A stretch of 8,884 nucleotides of DNA from the NCBI GenBank assembly GCA_002394165.1, contig DGTA01000129.1:1-8884 (forward strand), in the 5' to 3' direction. Numbering within the stretch: position 1 is the stretch's first letter; each line of letters opens with the position of its first letter. Of this stretch, positions 1 through 5,730 are shown in pieces. A program made the translations under genes and the position numbers. Origin of the DNA: Lachnospiraceae bacterium UBA4348 (GTDB lineage Bacteria > Bacillota > Clostridia > Lachnospirales > Lachnospiraceae). The notes beneath the pieces are model-generated. The model did no database searches, had not been told where the DNA came from, and saw nothing but the letters and a program-made list of their open reading frames with translations.

Positions 1-84
1 TCTCAACTGTCGAAAACGAGATTATCCTAGGGAAGGTGTAAAAAAATCTTTATAGCTAAAATCACGGATCGGAAAGTGCGAAAA

Positions 85-113
85 CCATACTGGACAATTT
101 TACACATTATAAT
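85..113 (+). promoter_or_regulatory. Candidate promoter of the ATPase gene (-10 TATAAT)
   Basis: A perfect TATAAT lies at 108-113. At the normal 17-bp distance the -35 position (85-90, CCATAC) is poor. TGGACA at 91-96 resembles TTGACA, but its spacing of 11 bp is too short. Transcription would start near 120 and leave a leader of about 80 nt. A weak -35 overlapped by a half-site of the TGGAC repeat suggests a regulated promoter. Confidence 0.35.
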
Positions 114-167
114 AAATCGTCCAGTAGCGATGGACAAAATAGCCTGATCATACTAAAATGTCCAGTA
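88..167. promoter_or_regulatory. Cluster of four TGGAC half-sites, probable operator region
   Basis: TACTGGAC at 88-95 is an exact inverted repeat of GTCCAGTA at 119-126. A second GTCCAGTA lies at 160-167. TGGACA at 131-136 is an inverted repeat of TGTCCA at 159-164. The four half-sites alternate in orientation, and the first dyad brackets the TATAAT at 108-113. This arrangement is what one expects of a dimeric regulator acting on the ATPase promoter. No regulator gene is visible in the window, so the role is inferred from geometry alone. A hairpin in the leader RNA is the alternative. Confidence 0.4.
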
Positions 168-199
168 ACAGCAGTTACTTCTGCAGGGAGGCGCGAAAA

Positions 200-1381
200 A
201 TGATTAAACGTGAAAAATATATAAATCCTATCCGGGAATTCTATGACGGGGATTTGATCAAAGTCATTACCGGTATTCGCCGATGCGGAAAATCCGTTAT
301 CCTGAGGCAGATATCTGAAGAGATCAAGGAACGCTCAGACAATGTCATTTTCCTTGATTTCGAAGATACTGCTGTTTTAAATGCTATTCCGGATGAAATT
401 GCATTGTTGAATTATATTGATAGTCATCGCAAGAATTCTCTATGCTATGTTTTTCTTGATGAAGTTCAGCGGGTAGAAGGATGGTCAGGAGCATGCAGGA
501 CACTTCGAATCAGGAACTGTTCTGTCTTTATCAGCGGCTCAAACTCAAAGCTTTTGTCCAGGGAGTTCACAAAAGAGCTTTCCGGCAGATATGTGCCGTT
601 CCGGGTGCGTCCTTTCGTGTATAGAGAACTTGTCGAATACGGTAAAGAGCTTGGTAAGGAAATCGACATCACCGACTACATTATCTGGGGTGGTTTCCCT
701 AAACGGATCGAATACAGCGGCGAAAGCGGCCAGAGAATCTATCTGAATGAGTTGAATGAAACCATTATTCTGAACGATATCATCAACCGGTATAAGATTA
801 GGAAAACCGAGGTCTTCAAACGCCTGGCCAACTTTATTTTCTTGTCGAACGGCAGAATCCTGTCTGCCAGATCCGTAGAGAAGTATATGAGAGGGGCTGG
901 CCTGCCATGTTCCATTACAACGATCACCAAGTTTGTTGGGTATCTGGAGGAAGCATATGCCATAGGAACCGTAAAAAGGTATTCTGCCAAAGTTAAGCGT
1001 GAGTTGGAATACTATCTGAAAGTATACGATGAAGACGTGGCTTTGAATTCCATACGAGTCATAAACAACCGATATGATCTTACTCACAATTTTGAAAATG
1101 TTGTCTATAATGAGCTCCTTTATATGGGATATAATCTTCAGGTGTATTATGACGGCTCTCAGGAAATCGACTTCGTGGCTAATAAAGGAAATAAGCAATA
1201 TTATATCCAGGCTGCCTATTCTGTTGCGGAAGAGAAAGCTTATGAGCGTGAGTTTGGGGCTTTTGCCAAGCTGGATAACTCCTGTCAGAAAATCGTAATT
1301 ACAAATGACGATATTGATTATAGTACCAGTACAGTTCGCCATATCCGATTTAGAGACTTCGTTCAGATGGACGATCTTTGA
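200..1381 (+). CDS. AAA-family ATPase with DUF4143-type C-terminal domain
   Basis: This is a 393-residue P-loop ATPase of the solitary bacterial AAA_14/DUF4143 type, whose cellular role is generally unknown. The Walker A motif GIRRCGKS is at residues 25-32 and Walker B YVFLDEVQ at 83-90 (Asp87, Glu88). GSNS at 113-116 fits sensor 1 and LSGRY follows at 127-131. The C-terminal part has FENVVYNELLYMGY (298-311) and EIDFVA (322-327), the remains of a PD-(D/E)XK-like fold. The following strand reads YYIQAAY rather than an E-x-K motif, so nuclease activity is doubtful. I chose the ATG at 200 because AGGGAGG at 185-191 lies 8 nt before it; the ORF stays open to an ATG at 158 that has no such site. 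The gene is AT-richer than everything downstream, which suggests acquisition. It stands alone, with no partner apart from the small broken frame behind it. Confidence 0.88.
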   Translation: MIKREKYINPIREFYDGDLIKVITGIRRCGKSVILRQISEEIKERSDNVIFLDFEDTAVLNAIPDEIALLNYIDSHRKNSLCYVFLDEVQRVEGWSGACRTLRIRNCSVFISGSNSKLLSREFTKELSGRYVPFRVRPFVYRELVEYGKELGKEIDITDYIIWGGFPKRIEYSGESGQRIYLNELNETIILNDIINRYKIRKTEVFKRLANFIFLSNGRILSARSVEKYMRGAGLPCSITTITKFVGYLEEAYAIGTVKRYSAKVKRELEYYLKVYDEDVALNSIRVINNRYDLTHNFENVVYNELLYMGYNLQVYYDGSQEIDFVANKGNKQYYIQAAYSVAEEKAYEREFGAFAKLDNSCQKIVITNDDIDYSTSTVRHIRFRDFVQMDDL

Positions 1382-1386
1382 TTATA

Positions 1387-1625
1387 ATGAAAATCATCGT
1401 GGATATTTCAAACCAGGACGTATATAAAACCAGAACACGGAAACAACACAACGACAGACAACCGCTTAAATTACACGCGTTCAGAAAAATATGCTGAACT
1501 TCCTGATGCAGAAGCTTGACAGGCAAAGCTTTGAGGACCTGCTCAAGTGTATTGCGGATGCTAAAGATATCGACGAGGCCAGAAGGCTCATCGAGCTGCC
1601 CTACGGCGTACAGGCAGGACACTGA
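1387..1625 (+). pseudogene. Small unrecognised gene, apparently split by a frameshift
   Basis: Two short frames follow the ATPase. The first runs from the ATG at 1387 for 36 codons to a stop at 1495-1497. The second lies in the -1 frame, can start at the ATG at 1491, and gives 44 residues ending at 1625. The second has the character of a real protein: a charged amphipathic stretch from QKLDRQSFEDLL through DAKDIDEARRLIEL, then a proline-containing tail. Neither frame has a good ribosome binding site. A one-base shift at the run of five A residues (1484-1488) would join them into about 80 residues. The simplest reading is one small gene with a single-base indel. A -1 slip on AAA is possible, but no classic heptamer is present. 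The first frame starts 5 nt after the ATPase stop, as in an operon. I do not recognise the family. Confidence 0.4.
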
Positions 1626-1645
1626 TGACACATTATTCATAAAAG

Positions 1646-1685
1646 AAACGGTGATTCACTTCTGTGAGCCACCGTTTTCTTTTTT
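1646..1685. terminator. Hairpin terminator shared by convergent units
   Basis: AAACGGTG at 1646-1653 pairs with CACCGTTT at 1670-1677, and inside it TCAC (1656-1659) pairs with GTGA (1664-1667) around a TTCT loop. On the plus strand a T-rich tract follows through 1685, a standard Rho-independent terminator for the ATPase unit. On the minus strand the hairpin is followed by TTTTATG, a weaker tract, so it may also end the leftward operon. The stop codon of the minus-strand membrane protein (1656-1658) lies inside the hairpin. Confidence 0.8.
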
Positions 1686-2045
1686 CCCCTGAATGAATTC
1701 CTCCCGGGTTATCTCCCGGGTCTTATCTTCGGTTTCATTTGTGATCCCATTATAGGTATAGTCCACATCATAATAATGCTTTTCCATCGGCTGCTTCCGG
1801 GATTTCCGGATCACCACCCCGAACATCACCGCGAAGACGGCGATGAAAGAGATGACGCAGCAGATGATGGCCGCGGTCAGGAACCGGCTTTTTCCGGAAA
1901 AGGCACCGGCAAGCACACTGATCACGCTGAGGGCAAAGAACGCCCCGACGGCTGCGATCAGCCTCTGCTCTGCTTTTGTCAGGCTCCATTGTCCTGACGC
2001 GTGCATCTGCTTTCCTCTCTGGTGCTCATACAGTGTCTTTCTCAT
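1656..2045 (-). CDS. Small two-helix membrane protein, unknown function
   Basis: This protein of up to 129 residues has two hydrophobic helices, at about residues 29-49 and 55-79. They are joined by a short GKSR turn and followed by a basic RKSRK stretch and a hydrophilic, acidic tail of about 45 residues. By the positive-inside tendency both ends probably face the cytoplasm. The frame opens with the ATG at 2045. A second ATG at 2006 (residue 14) has AGAGAGG 7 nt before it (2014-2020) and is an equally good or better start, giving 116 residues. It lies 23 bp after the esterase stop on the same strand and is the last gene of the leftward run. I do not recognise a family; no enzymatic motif is visible. 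Confidence 0.65.
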   Translation of the reverse strand: MRKTLYEHQRGKQMHASGQWSLTKAEQRLIAAVGAFFALSVISVLAGAFSGKSRFLTAAIICCVISFIAVFAVMFGVVIRKSRKQPMEKHYYDVDYTYNGITNETEDKTREITREEFIQGKKENGGSQK

Positions 2046-2068
2046 ATTCTTCTTTTCCCCGGATCCTT

Positions 2069-2905
2069 TCAGTCATTCTCCGCAAAGCAGCGCTTCATCG
2101 CATCGGAGAAAACTTCCTCGAACCTGCTGATCGCTCTCCGGCTTTCCGGCAGATCCGGCCTCAGCATGTCGAAGGCATGCATGTCGCTGTGATAGACATC
2201 CGCGCGGGCCTCCACTCCGGCCTCCTGCAGGTTCTTTACAAATGTAAGCGTCTCCGAATAGAAGGGTTCCCCGTCCCCGACAAATGTATACGCAGGGGGA
2301 AGTCCCTTCCAGTTTGTCTGCCCGGCCGGCGCCGCATAGGGCGAAACGGACGTCCCTGCCCGGCGGCGAAGATACATCTTCCAGCCGAAATGGTTTCTCC
2401 GGGTATTCCAGATCTTCCCGCGATTATTCTCGGAAGATTCTGTATCGAAATTGTCGAGCATCGAGTAGAGCGGCATCTGGAAGGCGATATTGACGCTCCC
2501 CTTATCTCTGGCCAGCATACAGAGCGCCGCGCACAATCCTCCGCCGGCGCTCTCGCCTCCGACCATGATCTGGTTTTTATTGATGCCCAGCTCTCTGGCC
2601 CAGGCCTTCATATAGAGCAGTGTTTTATAACAATCCTGCAGGGCTGCGGGATAGGGTTTCCAAAAGGCAAGCCGATACCCCGGGGAAACCACCACTGCCC
2701 CGAATTTCTTTACCAGGTCAACGGCGCGGGACATATAGACCATTTCCTTCATTCCGAGGATGTAACCGCCGCCATGGATCCAGAGGATGCCGGGCGCCTC
2801 TCTGACCGGTTCTTTCGGCCGGATCACAAGCGCAGGCACCCTGCCGATCATGATATTTTCCGCCGCGATATCATCGTCTGCCTTCAGCCTGATCCTGTAT
2901 TTCAT
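2069..2905 (-). CDS. Alpha/beta hydrolase, HSL-type (family IV) esterase
   Basis: A cytoplasmic carboxylester hydrolase of the hormone-sensitive-lipase type, 278 residues from the chosen start. Numbering here is from the upstream GTG at 2920, five residues more. The oxyanion-hole motif HGGG is at 49-52 and the nucleophile elbow GESAGG at 122-127 (Ser124). The catalytic His is His248 in a HAF context. In the usual acid position the sequence reads GDGEPF (215-220), so Glu218 stands where many relatives have Asp. I choose the ATG at 2905 because GGAGG at 2911-2915 lies 5 nt before it. That site overlaps the end of the upstream hydrolase gene, whose stop is at 2917-2919, so the two are likely translated in series. 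The substrate cannot be told; family members usually take short-chain acyl esters. Confidence 0.85.
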   Translation of the reverse strand: MKYRIRLKADDDIAAENIMIGRVPALVIRPKEPVREAPGILWIHGGGYILGMKEMVYMSRAVDLVKKFGAVVVSPGYRLAFWKPYPAALQDCYKTLLYMKAWARELGINKNQIMVGGESAGGGLCAALCMLARDKGSVNIAFQMPLYSMLDNFDTESSENNRGKIWNTRRNHFGWKMYLRRRAGTSVSPYAAPAGQTNWKGLPPAYTFVGDGEPFYSETLTFVKNLQEAGVEARADVYHSDMHAFDMLRPDLPESRRAISRFEEVFSDAMKRCFAEND

Positions 2906-2916
2906 TTTGTCCTCCG

Positions 2917-4059
2917 TCACTGATCGTCAGTCATCGCCGCTGCGCAGACGCCTGCCATGGCTGTTATGAAAGGCTCGGAAAACCCGTGTCCCTGCCCGGG
3001 GAAGCGAAGCAGCCTGGCGTTCTTGTATTTTCCGCATAACTTCTCGGAATAATCAATGGTGACCAGCGTATCGTCCGTCCCGTGAAAAATGATCACCGGA
3101 CCCGTGTACTGCGCTGCCCTCTCAAACACATCGTAATCGGGCAGTGTATCGGCAAAGCACCTGCCCAGCGGGACTCCCATGCAGTCGATGATCTCTTTAT
3201 CGTTTGTCTCTTTTATCTTTTTCCAGTCATCGGGAATGCAGAAGGCCGGAAACTCAAGAAACACGCCGGCTATCCCATCAAGCTCCGGGACCGTGAGCGC
3301 GGTGACAAAACCGCCCTGGCTGCCTCCGAACAGATAGATCCTGTCCTTGCTGACCCATGAAAGCTCTTTCATATGTTCAACGACAATTCTCAGGTCTTCC
3401 TGCTCAGACGGGATCGTCATCTGCAGCGTCGTCCCCGAGCTTTTGGAGCTGAGCCCTCCGCCGCAGAAATCATAGCAGTAAACGGCGGTTCCGCGGCTTG
3501 CCATACACTCCGCTTCATATCTCATAGCTTCGCTGCTTCCGTTAAAGCCGTGGGACATGATCAGCAATGGACAGTTCTCCGCCCCTTCCGGCCGGTAAAG
3601 CTCACCGTATATTTTCTTTTCTCCCTGTGCGATGCAATGCTCTTCGCGCCGGAAAGATCCCATCTCCTCAAAGATCCGGATCTCAACAGCGCCCTCGCCC
3701 TTTCCGGCCAGTTCCCCCCGGAGCTTTCCCCGCGTTAATCCGGACAGGATCTCACTGTCTGTGATAACCGTCGGCACCGTCTTTATCCCGTCCGGAGTTT
3801 CATATCCATTATTTTCGATAAATACGCTGCAGGCATTGCCGGCGCAGTCCGTGCCCTCCATCATATATCTGGCAGACAGGGAAAACTCCCCGTTTTCTGC
3901 CTTTCTCTGGCAGTCCACTCCTCCCGGGAGGATGTCTCCGCGGAAATATGCCGAATCGGCTGTCCCGTGGAACCGCAGGAAGTTCACCTGCTCCTTCTTA
4001 CCCTTTACCGCGGAGCCCTCATCCAGTTCCACATTGATAATAAAAACCGGTCTTTTCAT
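2917..4059 (-). CDS. DUF3237 domain fused to an alpha/beta hydrolase
   Basis: A 380-residue two-domain protein; numbering below counts from a TTG at 4107, 16 residues upstream. The N-terminal part, about 17-155, fits DUF3237, with YFRGDILPGGVD (54-65) and LSARYMMEGTD (77-87). The C-terminal part is an alpha/beta hydrolase like bacterial feruloyl/cinnamoyl esterases: SHGFNG at 185-190 for the oxyanion hole, GGSQGG at 261-266 (nucleophile Ser263), HGTDDTLV at 342-349 (Asp346) and GQGHGF at 372-377 (His374). All three catalytic residues are present. There is no signal peptide, so it should be cytoplasmic. I prefer the ATG at 4059, where DUF3237 homology begins and GGGAGG lies 11 nt upstream; the TTG at 4107 falls inside a hairpin. 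It follows leuB by 61 bp. The substrate is unknown; a plant-derived or acyl ester is plausible by family. Confidence 0.82.
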   Translation of the reverse strand: MKRPVFIINVELDEGSAVKGKKEQVNFLRFHGTADSAYFRGDILPGGVDCQRKAENGEFSLSARYMMEGTDCAGNACSVFIENNGYETPDGIKTVPTVITDSEILSGLTRGKLRGELAGKGEGAVEIRIFEEMGSFRREEHCIAQGEKKIYGELYRPEGAENCPLLIMSHGFNGSSEAMRYEAECMASRGTAVYCYDFCGGGLSSKSSGTTLQMTIPSEQEDLRIVVEHMKELSWVSKDRIYLFGGSQGGFVTALTVPELDGIAGVFLEFPAFCIPDDWKKIKETNDKEIIDCMGVPLGRCFADTLPDYDVFERAAQYTGPVIIFHGTDDTLVTIDYSEKLCGKYKNARLLRFPGQGHGFSEPFITAMAGVCAAAMTDDQ

Positions 4060-4070
4060 TTTCCCCTTAT

Positions 4071-4129
4071 CCTCCCAAAACTTGTTTATAACATTTTTCT
4101 TAAACAAGTTTTGGAGTGACTCACTCCAA
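4071..4129 (-). promoter_or_regulatory. Two inverted repeats sharing an arm at the leuB-hydrolase junction
   Basis: The first is a 9+1+9 palindrome, 4111-4119 with 4121-4129, that covers the leuB stop codon (4121-4123). The second is a perfect 14-bp inverted repeat, 4075-4088 with 4101-4114, with a 12-nt loop. They share 4111-4114, so in the minus-strand RNA they cannot both form fully. The far arm of the second includes part of the GGGAGG ribosome binding site (4071-4076) of the hydrolase gene. Neither is followed by a run of U, so this is not an intrinsic terminator. An mRNA structure coupling hydrolase translation to leuB, a processing site, or a protein operator would all fit. Confidence 0.5.
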
Positions 4130-5191
4130 TCTCTCCAGTATCAGCTCTCCGCATCGGCTGCAGCCGACCTGCCTCATTCCCTCACTCATGATATCCTCCG
4201 TGCGGTACCCGTCATCGAGGAAGGCCCCGACGGCCCGCTCGATGGCATCCGCCTCCTTCGCCATATTGAAGCTGTAGCGAAGCATCATGGCCGCGGAGAG
4301 GATGGTTCCGATCGGATTGGCTCTGTCCTGGCCGGCGATATCCGGCGCCGAACCATGGATCGGCTCGTACAGCCCGCGCGTTCCGTCCCCCAGGCTGGAG
4401 GACGGGATCATACCGATGGATCCCGTGATCATGGACGCTTCGTCCGAGAGGATATCGCCGAACATGTTTTCCGTCACGATCACGTCGAACTGGGAGGGAT
4501 CTTTGACCAGCTGCATCGCGCAGTTATCGACCAGCATGTCGGTCAGCTCCACATCCGGATATTCTTCGCTTATCCGGTGAACGATCTTTTTCCAGAGGCG
4601 GCTGGTGTCCAGGACGTTGCTCTTGTCCACGGAGCAGAGCCTGCCGCGCCGCTTCCTCGCGGTCTCAAATCCGATCCGGCAGATCCGCTCGATCTCATAT
4701 TCATGGTAGCTCATGACATCGACGGCCTGCGGCTCCGGTTCCTGCTTCGTCGTATGCTCGCCAAAATAAAGGCCGCCAGTCAGCTCCCTGACGATCATCA
4801 GGTCGATCCCGCGGGAGACGATCTCTTCTTTCAGGGGAGAGGCGCCGGCCAGCTGCGGCCAGATCTTTGCCGGCCGGTTGTTGCTGTATACCTTCATGGC
4901 TCCGCGCAGGCGCAGCAGTCCCTTTTCCGGGCGCAGGTCGCCGGGCAGGCCGTTCCACTTCGGGCCGCCGACCGCGCCCATCAGGACGCTGTCCGCCTCC
5001 AGGCATCTGCGCAGCATTTCGCCCGGCAGCGGATCCTGGTAACGGTCAACGGCGCATCCGCCCATTTCCACCTCTTCATATGTAAAACGGTGTCCGTAGA
5101 GGGATGCGATCTTTTCGAGCACCCTCTGCGCCTGCGAGATGATCTCGGGCCCGATCCCGTCGCCGCCGATCACCGCGATCTTCTTATCCAT
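4121..5191 (-). CDS. leuB: 3-isopropylmalate dehydrogenase
   Basis: LeuB oxidises and decarboxylates 3-isopropylmalate to 2-oxoisocaproate with NAD+ and a divalent metal, the third step of leucine synthesis, in the cytoplasm. At 356 residues it has the normal family length. Visible landmarks are the N-terminal GGDGIGPE (9-16), RELTGGLYFGE (135-145) with the active-site Arg and Tyr, VDKSNVL (188-194) with Lys190, and the metal-binding aspartates Asp222, Asp246 and Asp250 in DNCAMQL and GDILSDEAS. The cofactor loop is EPIHGSAPDIAG (276-287). The substrate-specificity stretch LLRLRGAMKVYSNNRP (92-107) fits isopropylmalate rather than isocitrate or tartrate. The ATG at 5191 has GGGAGG 9 nt upstream. 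It starts 20 bp after leuD stops, as part of leuCDB. No interruption or missing key residue is seen. Confidence 0.96.
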   Translation of the reverse strand: MDKKIAVIGGDGIGPEIISQAQRVLEKIASLYGHRFTYEEVEMGGCAVDRYQDPLPGEMLRRCLEADSVLMGAVGGPKWNGLPGDLRPEKGLLRLRGAMKVYSNNRPAKIWPQLAGASPLKEEIVSRGIDLMIVRELTGGLYFGEHTTKQEPEPQAVDVMSYHEYEIERICRIGFETARKRRGRLCSVDKSNVLDTSRLWKKIVHRISEEYPDVELTDMLVDNCAMQLVKDPSQFDVIVTENMFGDILSDEASMITGSIGMIPSSSLGDGTRGLYEPIHGSAPDIAGQDRANPIGTILSAAMMLRYSFNMAKEADAIERAVGAFLDDGYRTEDIMSEGMRQVGCSRCGELILERLE

Positions 5192-5211
5192 CTCCGGTTT
5201 CCTCCCGTCTG

Positions 5212-5727
5212 TCAGGTATTATCGCCGCCGTCCTCCGGCAAAGCCGCCGCTTTCAGCGAGGGAAGCAGGCCGCCGCTTTCCATGATCTTCCGGATAAAAG
5301 GCGGGAACGGCCGGCTCTGGAAGGTCTTTTTGCTGGTCACATCCGTGATGATCCCGGTGTCGAAATCGATCTTCACCCGGTCTCCGGCCCTGATCTCATC
5401 GGCGGCCTCCTCACATTCCAGGATCGGCAGGCCGATATTTACGGCATTGCGGTAAAAGATCCTGGCAAAGCTTTTGGCGATCACGCAGCCGGCGCCACTT
5501 TCCTTGATCACAAGCGGTGCATGCTCTCTGGACGAGCCGCACCCGAAATTCCATCCGGCCACGATCACATCCCCCTCGGCGACCTCGCGGATATAACGCC
5601 TGTCAATATCCTCCATGCAGTGGGCGGCAAGCTCCGCCGTATCGGTGATGTTAAGGTAGCGGGCGGGGATAATGACATCCGTATCGACATTATCTTCGTA
5701 TTTAAAGACTTTTCCTTCTGTTTGCAC
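5212..5727 (-). CDS. leuD: 3-isopropylmalate dehydratase small subunit
   Basis: LeuD is the small swivelling subunit of isopropylmalate isomerase. It works with LeuC to convert 2-isopropylmalate to 3-isopropylmalate through dehydration and rehydration. The 171 residues match the short clostridial/archaeal-type form. The signature NFGCGSSREHAP is at 60-71, and the loop after DTDVIIPARYLN (15-26) is of the isopropylmalate-type YLN form. A hydrophilic tail of about 20 residues follows the conserved core. The start is a GTG at 5727, supported by GGGAGG 8 nt upstream. That site lies within the end of leuC, only 3 bp separate the leuC stop from this GTG, and translation is therefore probably coupled, as suits a 1:1 complex. 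Confidence 0.95.
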   Translation of the reverse strand: MQTEGKVFKYEDNVDTDVIIPARYLNITDTAELAAHCMEDIDRRYIREVAEGDVIVAGWNFGCGSSREHAPLVIKESGAGCVIAKSFARIFYRNAVNIGLPILECEEAADEIRAGDRVKIDFDTGIITDVTSKKTFQSRPFPPFIRKIMESGGLLPSLKAAALPEDGGDNT

Positions 5728-5730
5728 GGC

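Larger units (their letters stand above)
31..199 (+). repeat. Three copies of a 14-bp motif GGRARGYGYRAAAA before the ATPase gene
   Basis: Copies lie at 31-44, 71-84 and 186-199. Any two copies match at 10 or 11 of 14 positions, and every difference is a transition (A/G or C/T). The third copy is the ribosome binding site plus spacer directly before the ATG at 200. The first two start exactly 40 bp apart and are not followed by an ATG. They could be decayed copies of the gene start, binding sites, or chance in purine-rich DNA. Confidence 0.4.

Noticed and set aside
2069..2905. Inactive esterase because the acid position is Glu rather than Asp
   Set aside because: Glu can act as the triad acid and an EPF form at this position occurs in Firmicutes relatives as I recall them; Ser and His are in place.
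1976..2923. Plus-strand open frame of 315 codons opposite the esterase
   Set aside because: It is antisense to a gene with a complete catalytic triad and shows no protein family features.
4111..4129. Intrinsic terminator after leuB
   Set aside because: The palindrome is good but neither strand has a U-run directly after it.
3632..5455. Plus-strand open frame of 607 codons across the hydrolase start, leuB and leuD
   Set aside because: It is antisense to well-supported genes, has low-complexity Arg/Pro/Ala-rich composition and no domain; such frames are usual opposite GC-rich coding DNA.
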